In this document: piece after piece, positions 24,773 to 33,609 of the stretch
Numbering within the stretch: position 1 is the first letter of the stretch
How the letters are laid out: each line of letters starts with the position of its first letter
NCBI GenBank assembly: GCA_039180525.1
Contig: JBCDDF010000008.1
Location: 1 to 64,000 of the forward strand
Origin: Halovulum sp039180525
GTDB taxonomy: Bacteria > Pseudomonadota > Alphaproteobacteria > Rhodobacterales > Rhodobacteraceae
Reading direction: 5' to 3'
Length of the DNA: 64,000 bases
Notes under the pieces: model-generated
What the model was told of the DNA's origin: nothing
Databases searched by the model: none
Seen by the model: only the letters and a program-made list of their open reading frames with translations
Position numbers and translations under genes: made by a program

Positions 24773-26266
24773 ATGGCCGCAGAACCGGCGCGCAAACTGG
24801 CCGATCTGGCGCTTTTGGACGGGGCCGAGCGGCGCGGCGATTGGGGCGCCTTGGGCCTGATCACCGGGCTGGCCGTCGACAGCCGGGACGTGCTGCCCGG
24901 CCATCTGTTTGCGGCGCTGCCCGGCAGCAATCTGCACGGCGCCGAATTCATCCCCTATGCGGTGCGCATGGGCGCCGCCGTGGTCCTGACCGATGCCGCC
25001 GGCGCCGATCTGGCGGGACCGGTCGATCTGCCGATGCTCGTTCATCCCGACCCGCGCCTGGCATTCGCCCGCGCCGCCGCGCGTTGGTACGCCGCCCAAC
25101 CCGAAACCATGGTCGCGGCCACGGGGACGAATGGCAAGACATCCGTGGCCAGTTTCACCCGCCAGATCTGGGAGGCCGCGGATGCCCGCGCCGTCAACCT
25201 GGGCACGACCGGGGTCGACGGGGCTGTGGCCCGGCCCCTGAACCACACCACGCCCGAGCCGCTGACCCTGCACCGGCTGCTGGCCGATCTGACGACCGAC
25301 GGCGTGACCCACGCGGCGATGGAGGCGTCGAGCCATGGCCTGGCGCAGCGGCGGCTGGACGGCGTGCGGCTGACCGCGGCGGCCTATACCAATATCAGCC
25401 GCGATCACCTGGATTATCACCCGACCTTCGACGACTATTTTTTCGCCAAGGCGGGGCTTTTCGCCCGCGTGCTGCCCGCAGATGGCACTGCGGTTATCAA
25501 TATCGACGATCATATGGGCCCGACCCTGGCAGAGCAGGCCCGGGCACGGGGCCAGCGGGTGATCGCGGTCGGCCGACGCGAAACCGCCGACCTGCGGCTT
25601 TTGAACCAGCGTTTCGATGCCACCGGGCAGGACATCCGGTTTTCCTGGGGCGGGCAGGTGCACCTGGCGCGGCTGGATCTGATCGGCGGGTTTCAGGGGG
25701 AGAACGCGCTGATCGCTGCTGGGTTGGCGCTGGCCACCGGCTGCGCGGCGGCGCAGGTCTTTGACGCTTTGCCCGGTCTGAGCGCGGTGCGCGGGCGCAT
25801 GCAGCGCGCGGCGATCCGTGACAATGGCGCGGCGGTTTTCGTGGATTACGCGCATACGCCAGACGCGCTCGACACCGCGCTTCGGGCGCTGCGCCCGCAT
25901 GTGATGGGCCGGCTGCTGGTGGTGTTCGGCGCCGGCGGCGACCGGGATCCTGGCAAACGCCCGGCCATGGGTGCGGCGGCGCGAGGGGCGGCGGATGTCG
26001 TCTTTGTCACCGATGACAACCCGCGCAGCGAAGACCCGGCCAAGATCCGCGCCGCTATCCGCACGGGCGCGCCCGAGGCCAACGAGATCGGCGACCGGGC
26101 GGAGGCGATCCTGACCGCGGTGGATGCGCTTCAGCCCGGCGACACGCTTTTGATCGCGGGCAAGGGGCATGAGACGGGCCAGGTCGTGGGCGAAGATGTC
26201 CTGCCCTTTGACGATGCCGAACAGGCCAGCATCGCGGTTGCAGCGCTGGACGGGGGGCGCGCATGA
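24773..26266 (+). CDS. murE: UDP-MurNAc-L-Ala-D-Glu:meso-diaminopimelate ligase
   Basis: A 497-residue Mur ligase that adds the third stem residue in the cytoplasm. The ATP loop is TGTNGKTSVASF (about residue 120), followed by TTPEPLTLHRLL, AMEASSHGLAQRRLDG, NISRDHLDYHPTFDDYF and the substrate-determining DNPRSEDP. The last motif (DNPR) is typical of enzymes that use meso-diaminopimelate, consistent with a Gram-negative wall. It begins 8 bases after ftsI and overlaps murF by 4 bases. Confidence 0.96.
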   Translation: MAAEPARKLADLALLDGAERRGDWGALGLITGLAVDSRDVLPGHLFAALPGSNLHGAEFIPYAVRMGAAVVLTDAAGADLAGPVDLPMLVHPDPRLAFARAAARWYAAQPETMVAATGTNGKTSVASFTRQIWEAADARAVNLGTTGVDGAVARPLNHTTPEPLTLHRLLADLTTDGVTHAAMEASSHGLAQRRLDGVRLTAAAYTNISRDHLDYHPTFDDYFFAKAGLFARVLPADGTAVINIDDHMGPTLAEQARARGQRVIAVGRRETADLRLLNQRFDATGQDIRFSWGGQVHLARLDLIGGFQGENALIAAGLALATGCAAAQVFDALPGLSAVRGRMQRAAIRDNGAAVFVDYAHTPDALDTALRALRPHVMGRLLVVFGAGGDRDPGKRPAMGAAARGAADVVFVTDDNPRSEDPAKIRAAIRTGAPEANEIGDRAEAILTAVDALQPGDTLLIAGKGHETGQVVGEDVLPFDDAEQASIAVAALDGGRA

Positions 26267-27711
26267 CGCCGCTGTGGCGCGCTGCAGAGGCGGCCCATGC
26301 CACTGGGGCGAAGCCGGACGGAGACTGGACGGCGACAGGCGTTTCCATCGATACGCGCAGCCTGGTCCCGGGCGATTTGTTTGTGGCCTTGCAGGCGGAT
26401 CGCGACGGCCACGCCTTTGCGGCGAAGGCGGCAGAGGCCGGCGCGGCGGCCGCGCTGGTCACGCACCGGCCCCCGGATTGCCCACCGAACTTTCCGCTTC
26501 TGGTGGTGCCTGACACACTGGCCGGGCTGACCGCCCTGGGCGCTGCGGCCCGGGCGCGGGCGCGGGCCAAGGTGGTTGCGGTGACCGGGTCGGTCGGCAA
26601 GACCTCCAGCAAGGAGATGCTGCGCACCGGGCTGGCGGCGCAGGGGCGCACGCACGCGGCGGAGAAGTCTTTCAACAATCATTGGGGCGTGCCGCTGACC
26701 CTGGCGCGCCTGCCGCAGGATGCCGCGTTCGCGGTGATCGAGATCGGCATGAACGCCCCGGGAGAGATCGCCCCCCTGGCGCGGCTGGCCGCACCGCATG
26801 TGGCACTGATCACCACCGTCGCCGCGGTGCATCTGGAGGCGTTCGGAAGTGTCGCCGATATCGCCCGCGAAAAGGCATCGATCGCCGAGGGGCTGGGGCC
26901 GCAGGGCGTGCTGGTGCTGAACCGCGACTGCGACACCTATGCGATCCAGCGCGATTATGCCGCCGCGCGCGGCGTCTTTTGCCAGAGCTTCGGGCGCGAC
27001 CCGGCGGCAGAGTATCGGCAGCTTTCGGTTCAGTTGAGCGACACCGCGACCACGGTGCGCGCGGAACATGCCGGCGCGCCGCTGTTTTTCAAACTGGCGC
27101 AGCCGGGCCGACATCTGGCTGACAATGCGATGGGCGTTCTGGCCGCCATCGACCAATTGGGCGCCGACGTTCCGCGCGCGGCCCTCGCCCTGGCTGGTTG
27201 GTCGGCGCCGGAGGGGCGCGGCTCTCGGTGGAACGTGGTCCTGGGCGACAGCGGCATCGACGGGCGCGTCCACCTGATCGATGAAAGCTACAACGCCAAT
27301 CCGGCCTCCATGGCCGCGGCGCTGGAGGTGTTTGCCGCCGCCCGTCCGGAAGACGATATCGGCCGCGTCGCCCGGGGCCGGCGCATCGCCTTTTTGGGCG
27401 ATATGCTGGAACTGGGCGGTGACGGCGCGGCGATGCATGCCGCACTGGCCGATCTGCCGGCGATGGACGCGATTGATATCGTCCACACCGCCGGCCCGCT
27501 GATGCACGCGCTGCACCAGGCGCTGCCGCACGCCCGTCGGGGCAAGTGGTTCGCCGACACCGCCGCGCTTGCCGCGCAAGTCCCGCGGCTGGTAGATGCG
27601 GGCGATGTGGTGATGTGCAAGGGCTCGCTGGGCTCCCGCGTGGGGATGCTGGTGGCGGCGATAAAAAAGCTGGGCGACGCGCAACCGGCAAAGGGGCAAG
27701 AGGCGGGATAA
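26263..27711 (+). CDS. murF: UDP-MurNAc-tripeptide:D-Ala-D-Ala ligase
   Basis: A 482-residue Mur ligase that attaches D-alanyl-D-alanine to finish the pentapeptide stem. Seen: SIDTRSLVPGDLFVAL in the N-terminal domain, ATP loop TGSVGKTSSKEML, KSFNNHWGVPLTLAR, EIGMNAPGEI, and the C-terminal DESYNANPASM that distinguishes MurF. The length is at the upper end of the family. The start overlaps the murE stop (ATGA), and mraY follows after 1 base, so the genes should be co-transcribed and coupled. Confidence 0.96.
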   Translation: MTPLWRAAEAAHATGAKPDGDWTATGVSIDTRSLVPGDLFVALQADRDGHAFAAKAAEAGAAAALVTHRPPDCPPNFPLLVVPDTLAGLTALGAAARARARAKVVAVTGSVGKTSSKEMLRTGLAAQGRTHAAEKSFNNHWGVPLTLARLPQDAAFAVIEIGMNAPGEIAPLARLAAPHVALITTVAAVHLEAFGSVADIAREKASIAEGLGPQGVLVLNRDCDTYAIQRDYAAARGVFCQSFGRDPAAEYRQLSVQLSDTATTVRAEHAGAPLFFKLAQPGRHLADNAMGVLAAIDQLGADVPRAALALAGWSAPEGRGSRWNVVLGDSGIDGRVHLIDESYNANPASMAAALEVFAAARPEDDIGRVARGRRIAFLGDMLELGGDGAAMHAALADLPAMDAIDIVHTAGPLMHALHQALPHARRGKWFADTAALAAQVPRLVDAGDVVMCKGSLGSRVGMLVAAIKKLGDAQPAKGQEAG

Positions 27712-27712
27712 G

Positions 27713-28798
27713 ATGTTGTATTTTCTGAGTGAATTGTCCGATGGCGGCGATGTGTTCAACCTGTTCCGCTATATCACGTTCCGTGCTGGCGGGGCGTTTC
27801 TGACGGCATTGATCTTCGGCTTTGTGTTCGGCCGCCCGCTGATCGACCTTCTCAAGCGCAAACAGAAGAAGGGCCAGCCGATCCGCGAGGATGGGCCGGA
27901 GGGCCACATCCTCGCCAAGGCCGGCACGCCCACCATGGGCGGGCTGCTGATCCTGTCGGCGCTTGTGTTTTCGACACTGCTTTGGGCGCGGATCGACAAT
28001 GGTTATGTCTGGCTGGTTCTATTCGTGACAGCGGCCTTCGGGCTGATCGGGTTCGCCGACGACTATTCCAAGGTCACGAAACAGAATGTGAACGGGGTGT
28101 CGGGCCGGATGCGGCTGGCCATCGGCTTCGGCATCGCGGCCATTGCGGCGCTCTGGGCGATGGCGCTGCACCCCGAGGATCTGTCGGCGCATCTGGCGTT
28201 CCCGGTGTTCAAGGATGCGCTGTTGAACCTTTCGATCCTGTTCGTCCCCTTCGCGATGATCGTGATCGTGGGCGCGGCGAACGCCGTCAACATGACCGAC
28301 GGGCTGGACGGGTTGGCGATCATGCCGGTGATGATCGCCGGCGGATCCTTCGGCATCATAGCCTATGTCGTGGGCCGCACCGATTTCACCGAGTATCTCG
28401 ATGTCCACTATGTCGCCGGCACGGGAGAGATCACCATCTTCACCGCTGCGCTGATCGGCGGCGGTTTGGGCTTTCTGTGGTACAACGCCCCGCCGGCGGC
28501 GGTGTTCATGGGCGATACCGGCTCGCTGGCGCTGGGCGGGGCACTCGGCGCCATCGCCGTGGCCACCAAGCACGAGATCGTGCTGGCCATCATCGGCGGC
28601 CTGTTCGTGGTGGAGGCGCTGAGCGTCATAATCCAGGTCTTGTATTACAAGCGCACCAAGAAACGGATCTTTCTGATGGCCCCGATCCACCACCATTTCG
28701 AAAAGATGGGCTGGGCCGAAAGCCAGATCGTCATTCGGTTCTGGATCGTCAGCGTGATCCTGGCGCTGGTCGGCCTGGCGACGCTGAAGCTGCGATGA
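27713..28798 (+). CDS. mraY: Phospho-N-acetylmuramoyl-pentapeptide transferase
   Basis: A 361-residue inner-membrane enzyme with about ten transmembrane segments that loads phospho-MurNAc-pentapeptide onto undecaprenyl phosphate to make lipid I. Conserved blocks: GTPTMGGLLIL, GFADDYSKVT with the catalytic Asp pair, NAVNMTDGLDGLAI, NAPPAAVFMGDTGSLALGG, and the HHHFEKMGW loop near the end. Length and order are normal. An SDR gene, rather than murD, overlaps its stop by 4 bases. Confidence 0.97.
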   Translation: MLYFLSELSDGGDVFNLFRYITFRAGGAFLTALIFGFVFGRPLIDLLKRKQKKGQPIREDGPEGHILAKAGTPTMGGLLILSALVFSTLLWARIDNGYVWLVLFVTAAFGLIGFADDYSKVTKQNVNGVSGRMRLAIGFGIAAIAALWAMALHPEDLSAHLAFPVFKDALLNLSILFVPFAMIVIVGAANAVNMTDGLDGLAIMPVMIAGGSFGIIAYVVGRTDFTEYLDVHYVAGTGEITIFTAALIGGGLGFLWYNAPPAAVFMGDTGSLALGGALGAIAVATKHEIVLAIIGGLFVVEALSVIIQVLYYKRTKKRIFLMAPIHHHFEKMGWAESQIVIRFWIVSVILALVGLATLKLR

Positions 28799-29430
28799 CC
28801 CGCGCGCTGGTCACCGGCGGCAATCGCGGCATCGGGCGGGCCATCGCGGCCGGGTTGGCGGCGCAGGGGCTCGATGTGGTGATCGGCGCGCGCGATGCGG
28901 CCGCGAGCGCCGCGGCGGCGGCGGAGATCGGTTGCGAGGCGATGGCGCTGGATCTGGAGGCGGATTTGCCGGATCGCCTGGCGTTCGACGTGCTGGTCAA
29001 CAATGCCGGAGTGCTGTTCGACCGGCCGATGTTCGAGGATCGGCAGGGCTTCGCGACCTCGATGCAGGTAATGCTGCATGCGCCCTATGCGCTGATCCGG
29101 GCGGCACTGCCGCATATGCGCGCGCGCGGCTATGGGCGCATCGTCAACGTCTCCTCCGGTTTGGGAAGTTTTACCGAAGGCCTGGGCGGCGGCGCCTACG
29201 GCGTGGCCAAGGCGGCGCTGAACGCGCTCACGGTGATCGCCGCGCGCGATCTGCCCGCCGGGATCAAGGTCAATTCGATGTGCCCGGGCTGGGTGCGCAC
29301 GCGGATGGGCGGGGCCGGCGCCGCCCGCAGCCCGGAGGAGGGGGCGGACACGGGCGTCTGGCTCGCCACATTGCCGGGCGATGGCCCCACCGGCGGGTTC
29401 TTCCGCGACCGCGCCCCGATCCCCTGGTGA
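28795..29430 (+). CDS. Short-chain dehydrogenase/reductase inserted in the cell wall cluster
   Basis: A 211-residue classical SDR. TGGNRGIGRAIA is the nucleotide-binding glycine motif, VLVNNAG the structural motif, VNVSSG carries the catalytic Ser, and YGVAK supplies Tyr and Lys. CPGWVRTRM follows at the usual place. The protein is about 30 residues shorter than most SDRs, so substrate loops are reduced. It starts inside the mraY stop (ATGA) and is followed by a repeat and then murD, so it is expressed with the wall genes, although no SDR step is known in this pathway. The substrate is unknown. Cofactor preference is not clear from the sequence. Confidence 0.88.
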   Translation: MTRALVTGGNRGIGRAIAAGLAAQGLDVVIGARDAAASAAAAAEIGCEAMALDLEADLPDRLAFDVLVNNAGVLFDRPMFEDRQGFATSMQVMLHAPYALIRAALPHMRARGYGRIVNVSSGLGSFTEGLGGGAYGVAKAALNALTVIAARDLPAGIKVNSMCPGWVRTRMGGAGAARSPEEGADTGVWLATLPGDGPTGGFFRDRAPIPW

Positions 29431-29450
29431 GCGGCCCCGCTCCAGCCGCC

Positions 29451-29478
29451 GAGAGGGCCCGGGTCAGGCCCGGGACGC
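29451..29478 (+). repeat. GC-rich intergenic repeat (family 1) after the SDR gene
   Basis: GAGAGGGCCC then GGGTCAGGCCCGGGACGC, preceded by CCGCC. It matches the elements after xseA (59381) and serA (16499-16591), with one short deletion. It lies 20 bases after the SDR stop and can fold on itself (GGGCC/GGCCC). As with the other copies, it sits at the 3' end of a gene in the sense direction, which fits a transcript-end or REP-like role. Confidence 0.6.
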
Positions 29479-29553
29479 CGTGCACCGGGCGGCGGGCTTT
29501 TGGCACAGTGCGAAACCGGATAAGCCGGCGCATATGTTGACCAGGCAGCAGCC

Positions 29554-30960
29554 ATGATCCCTGTCCGCGGTTACGCCGACCACAAGGTGGCCGTGCTGGG
29601 CTTGGGCCGGTCCGGCCTTTCGACGGCGCGGGCGCTGCGCGCGGGCGGGGCGGTGCCGGTCTGTTGGGACGACGGCGCAGCGGCGCGCGCGGCGGCCGAG
29701 GCCGAGGGGTTCGCGCTGGCCGATCTGACCCGCGATGCGGGTTGGGAGGGGGTGGTGGCGCTGATCGTCTCGCCCGGGATCCCGCATCTCTATCCGCAGC
29801 CGCATCCCGTCGTCGCGCGCGCCTGGGCCTTGGGTGTGGCGGTCGACAACGATATCGGGCTGTTCTTCCGATCCTGCGGGACCGACGACTGGGATCTGAT
29901 GGACCGCCCGCCGCGGATCGTCTGCGTCACCGGCTCGAACGGCAAGTCGACCACCACGGCGCTGATCCATCACTGTCTGACCCGGGCCGGTGTTGCGGCG
30001 CAGATGGGCGGCAATATCGGACGCGGCGTGCTGGATCTCGCCCCCCCGGGCGATGGCGGCGTGGTGGTGCTGGAGTTGAGTTCTTACCAGATCGAGCTCG
30101 CCCGCGCGTTGGCGCCGGATCTGGCGGTGTTTCTGAACTTCTCGCCCGACCATCTGGACCGGCATGGCGGCTTGGGCGGCTATTTCGCGGCCAAACGCCG
30201 CCTGTTCGCCGAAGGCGGGCCAGAGCGCAGCGTCATCGGCGTGGACACGGTGGAAGGCGCCTATCTGGCCAATCAGATGCGCGAAGAGGTCGGCAGCGGC
30301 GAGCCGGTGATCCGCGTGACCGCGGGCAAGGCGCGCGCGGGCTGGACGGTTGCGGCGCGCAAGGGATTTCTGGCCGAATGGCGGCGGGGGCGGCAGGCGG
30401 CATCTCTGGATCTGCGCGATATGGCGAACCTGCCGGGCGCGCACAATCATCAGAACGCCGCCGCCGCCTATGCCACGTTGCGCAGCCTTGGCTTGGCGCC
30501 GCGGGCGATCGAGGCGGGGCTGGCCGGCTTTCCCGGGCTGCCGCATCGCTGCCAGATCGTCGCCCGGCGCGGCGGCGTGATCTTCGTCAACGACAGCAAG
30601 GCGACCAATGCCGATGCCGCAGCGCAGGCTTTGGCGGCGTTCGACCGCATCCGCTGGATCGCCGGCGGGCGGGCAAAGGCCGGCGGCATCGCGCCCCTGA
30701 GCGGGTTCTTTTCCAAGATCGCCAAGGCCTATCTGATCGGCGAGGCGGCGTCGGATTTCGCCCGCACGCTGGCCGACACACCGCACGCGATTTGCGGTGA
30801 TCTGGACAGCGCCGTCCGCACCGCATCGGCGGAGTCCGAGCCGGGGGACACGGTTCTTCTGGCCCCGGCCTGCGCGAGTTTCGACCAATTCGACAGTTTC
30901 GAGGCGCGGGGCGATGCCTTTGTCGCGGCCGTCGGCCTGGAGATGGGTGAAGAACCGTAG
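29554..30960 (+). CDS. murD: UDP-MurNAc-L-alanine:D-glutamate ligase
   Basis: A 468-residue Mur ligase that adds D-glutamate. Seen: VAVLGLGRSGLSTARAL at the N-terminal nucleotide-sugar domain, VSPGIPHLYP, ATP loop TGSNGKSTTTALI, ELSSYQIELA, NFSPDHLDRHG, LPGAHNHQNAAAAYA, NDSKATNADAAAQAL, and the C-terminal LLAPACASFDQFDSFEARGD. All motifs are present. It is separated from the SDR gene by 123 bases containing a repeat. The usual next genes (ftsW, murG, murC, murB) are absent here; the cluster ends at this gene. Confidence 0.96.
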   Translation: MIPVRGYADHKVAVLGLGRSGLSTARALRAGGAVPVCWDDGAAARAAAEAEGFALADLTRDAGWEGVVALIVSPGIPHLYPQPHPVVARAWALGVAVDNDIGLFFRSCGTDDWDLMDRPPRIVCVTGSNGKSTTTALIHHCLTRAGVAAQMGGNIGRGVLDLAPPGDGGVVVLELSSYQIELARALAPDLAVFLNFSPDHLDRHGGLGGYFAAKRRLFAEGGPERSVIGVDTVEGAYLANQMREEVGSGEPVIRVTAGKARAGWTVAARKGFLAEWRRGRQAASLDLRDMANLPGAHNHQNAAAAYATLRSLGLAPRAIEAGLAGFPGLPHRCQIVARRGGVIFVNDSKATNADAAAQALAAFDRIRWIAGGRAKAGGIAPLSGFFSKIAKAYLIGEAASDFARTLADTPHAICGDLDSAVRTASAESEPGDTVLLAPACASFDQFDSFEARGDAFVAAVGLEMGEEP

Positions 30961-31183
30961 CGCGCCTGCCGGGCGGCGCGCACGCCCTGCGGCCGGCCAT
31001 TTTCCGACGCGGTTGCCGGGCGAAAACGCGTCCGCGCCCTGCAAAGCGATCCACGGATTTGCCCAACTCGCGCGCCCGCGCGATCGCTGGGGGAGCCCCG
31101 CCGCAGGGGTCGGGGCCGGCGGCAAACCGCAGCCGACGCCCGCGCCCTGCCGCCCCAGTCGGCCGCCGCAGTCGAGCCGACGG

Positions 31184-33502
31184 CTATTCGTTCACCGCAT
31201 CCTCGATCGGGGCGTCGTTGTCTTCGATGGGGTCGCCATCGGCCTCTGCCAGCCGGGCGCGGAAACGGTCGGCCGCCTCGTCGGACAGCGCGAACTGGCT
31301 GGCGTCGAGCCGCAGCAACTCGCCCGTGCGCACGAGTTTGCCAAAAGCCTTGACCTTTGCCTCGGCGGTGATCTTGGCATCTCCGGCGATGGTTTGGATC
31401 ACGCCCATGATGTCGGCGCGCGAGACGGTTTCCTTGTGTTCGAACATCGCCAGATACGCCGCCGCTGCGGCCATCAACTCGGGCAGCTCACGCGCGCCGA
31501 CCTTGCGCGCGAAGCCGCGGGGGGAGCGGGTGTCCAGGTCCTGTTCCTCGCTGTCGTCCAGGCTAAAGTCGGCGGCCTTCGGCGCCTTGCCATAGCTGGC
31601 GTGAAGCCGGTCGCTGATCCGTTGTGCCGCCTGATCGGCGCTTTCAGAGCGGGATTTGCGCCCCTTCGGTTCGGCCGCCTCGGCCGCGGCCGGTTCGGGT
31701 GCCGCTGCCGGCGAAGCCGCGGGTTCGGGGCTGCTTTCCACCACGCGCAGCGTGCGGGCGCCGCCGGGCTTGGCCGCCGGCTCTTCCGCCATCGGTTCCT
31801 CGGCCACTGGGCCATCGTCGTCGGATCCGGCATCGGGCTTGCGCCGCAAAAGATTGCGCAGCGGCAGCGCGCCGAGCCCTCGCCGCGCCGGTTTCGCGTC
31901 GCCCTCGGCGGGCGTGTCCGCTCCTTCCGGCGCGCCGGGCTCCGCCGCAGGCGGTTCCGCCGCGACTTCGGGGGTTTCGGCCGCGGGTTTCTGGGGCTCC
32001 AGCCGGAACAGCTTACGCGCCTCCGGCTGCTGAGCGACCGCGTCGATGAAGCCGGCGGCGGGCGCGTCGTCCATCTGGTCGTCCGTCTCGTTGGTATCGT
32101 CGTCGGCGCTTGCGGGTGGCTCATCGGTGACCGGTTTCAGCATTTCCGGTCCCAACCGCAGTGCCGCCGCGGCGGGTTTGGACGCGGGTTCGGGCTCCTC
32201 CTCCAGCGGGGCTTGGGCGTTTTCGAACATCAGCACATCGGCCACTGCGGCCTCGATCGCGGCGTGTTCCACCGCCGGATCCCGGGCCGGGATCTCCTCC
32301 GCTTTCGCCGCGGCGAGGTCCTCTGGCTCCGCGCTGTCCTTCGGCGTGTCCTCAAGGTCCGGCGCCGGGGTTTCTGGCGCGTCATCCTCCGGCGTTTGCT
32401 GGGCTTCGGCGGTTGCCGGCGGCTCCTGTGCGTCCGCCTCCTCCATGGGTTCCGCCTCGGCGCCGGACTGTTCCGGCGCCTCGTCCTCCAGCGATGCTGG
32501 TTCCTCCGTATGGTGTTCCATGCCGCTGCCAAAAATCGACAGCGCGGGTGCCTCCGGTGCGGGTTCGGCCGGCGCCGCATCTTCCGATGCGGTTTCGTTC
32601 GACGTGGTTTGGTCCGACGCGTCGGCATCTTCGGACACGCGGCCGGAAAAGATCGACAGCGGATCCTCGGTGTCGCCGCTCAGCGGCGCGTTAGCATCGC
32701 CGCTCAGCGGCGCGTCAACACTATCGCTCAGCGGCGCGTCAATATCATTATCGAGCGGCGCATCCGCATCGCCGTCGAGCGATACCTCGGCGCGGTCTGA
32801 CGAAGAGCCGTCCGCAGTCTCATCCTGGAGGCTTTCCGTTCGATCATCCGCTGGCATGTCTTCGGTCGCGCCGAAAATCGCTTCGCGCACCAGGGTTTCC
32901 GGCGCGTTCTCTGCCATGTCCTCGGTGAGGTCGTCCGCGGCCTCCTCAACCTGCTCGGCGTGTTCATCCAGCGTGTCGTCGGCCGTGTCGAATGCTTCCA
33001 ACCGCGCCAGGAACGCGTCATCGACGTCGTCGGAACCTGCCGCGTCGGAGCCGTCTTGCGCCTCTGCCGCCGCATCGTCGTCCGCTGCCGGGCGCGGCTC
33101 CGCGTCCAGTTCCGCCGGATCTTCGCCATAATCTGCGTTGGTCAGCGAATCTTCGTCCCGTGCTGCGAGGTCGTCCGGCCCCGCATCCGCCCCGGCAGGC
33201 ATCAGGGTCATCGCCGGCGCGGTCTCGTCCACTGCCGCTGCGGCGGGCATATCGATCCGGCGCACATAGACCCCGCCGGCGATCGGTTCCAACGTGATCT
33301 CGGTCCCGTCGCGGTTGCGCAGCATCTGCGCCAGTGCGTCGAAATCCGCGATGCTGTTGTGCTGGCCCAGCGTGCTGCCTTCGGCCGCGCGTTTGCCGAA
33401 ATAGGCGACGACGTCTTGCATCAGAGGGAACGGATCGTCGAAACCTTCCAAAACACAGGCGAAACTGCCGAAAGAGACGGCCATTTTCTTGTTCGGATCC
33501 AT
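31184..33502 (-). CDS. Large acidic Rhodobacterales protein of unknown function
   Basis: A 772-residue protein in three parts. The N-terminal domain (about 1-70, opening MDPNKKMAVSFGSFACVLEG, then DDPFPLMQDVVAYF) resembles a conserved domain I recall at the start of unknown Rhodobacterales proteins. The middle (about 80-600) is low-complexity, rich in Asp, Glu, Ala and Pro, probably disordered, and includes an 8-residue tandem repeat around DAPLSGD. The C-terminal domain (about 630-772) has ELMAAAAAYLAMFEHKETV and ITAEAKVKAFGKLVRTGELL and looks helical and folded. No signal peptide. Function unknown. I chose the ATG at 33502, which places the conserved N-terminal domain first. It is divergent from the thiamine pyrophosphokinase gene. 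Confidence 0.75.
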   Translation of the reverse strand: MDPNKKMAVSFGSFACVLEGFDDPFPLMQDVVAYFGKRAAEGSTLGQHNSIADFDALAQMLRNRDGTEITLEPIAGGVYVRRIDMPAAAAVDETAPAMTLMPAGADAGPDDLAARDEDSLTNADYGEDPAELDAEPRPAADDDAAAEAQDGSDAAGSDDVDDAFLARLEAFDTADDTLDEHAEQVEEAADDLTEDMAENAPETLVREAIFGATEDMPADDRTESLQDETADGSSSDRAEVSLDGDADAPLDNDIDAPLSDSVDAPLSGDANAPLSGDTEDPLSIFSGRVSEDADASDQTTSNETASEDAAPAEPAPEAPALSIFGSGMEHHTEEPASLEDEAPEQSGAEAEPMEEADAQEPPATAEAQQTPEDDAPETPAPDLEDTPKDSAEPEDLAAAKAEEIPARDPAVEHAAIEAAVADVLMFENAQAPLEEEPEPASKPAAAALRLGPEMLKPVTDEPPASADDDTNETDDQMDDAPAAGFIDAVAQQPEARKLFRLEPQKPAAETPEVAAEPPAAEPGAPEGADTPAEGDAKPARRGLGALPLRNLLRRKPDAGSDDDGPVAEEPMAEEPAAKPGGARTLRVVESSPEPAASPAAAPEPAAAEAAEPKGRKSRSESADQAAQRISDRLHASYGKAPKAADFSLDDSEEQDLDTRSPRGFARKVGARELPELMAAAAAYLAMFEHKETVSRADIMGVIQTIAGDAKITAEAKVKAFGKLVRTGELLRLDASQFALSDEAADRFRARLAEADGDPIEDNDAPIEDAVNE
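32677..32772 (-). repeat. 24-bp in-frame tandem repeat within the acidic protein gene
   Basis: Four consecutive 24-base units begin at 32677, 32701, 32725 and 32749. The first three share CGCTCAGCGGCGCGT and the fourth is diverged (TATCGAGCGGCGCAT); a fifth partial unit follows. On the coding strand each unit encodes an 8-residue repeat of the form DAPLSGDx. The 24-base period keeps the frame, so copy number can change without breaking the gene. Units closest to 32677 are most alike, suggesting the array is growing or being homogenised at that end. Confidence 0.8.
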
Positions 33503-33609
33503 ACCACTCTCCTGCCTTCGGGCCGTTCGGGCCCGGAAATCTGTCAACCGCCGGGGCCGCACCGGCCCGGCCCTGGAAATCGCCCCGGCGACCGGCTAGG
33601 ACGGCGCGG

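Noticed and set aside
27982..28794. Long frame upstream of the SDR gene overlapping mraY
   Set aside because: It is the shadow frame of mraY, and the SDR homology begins only at the ATG at 28795.
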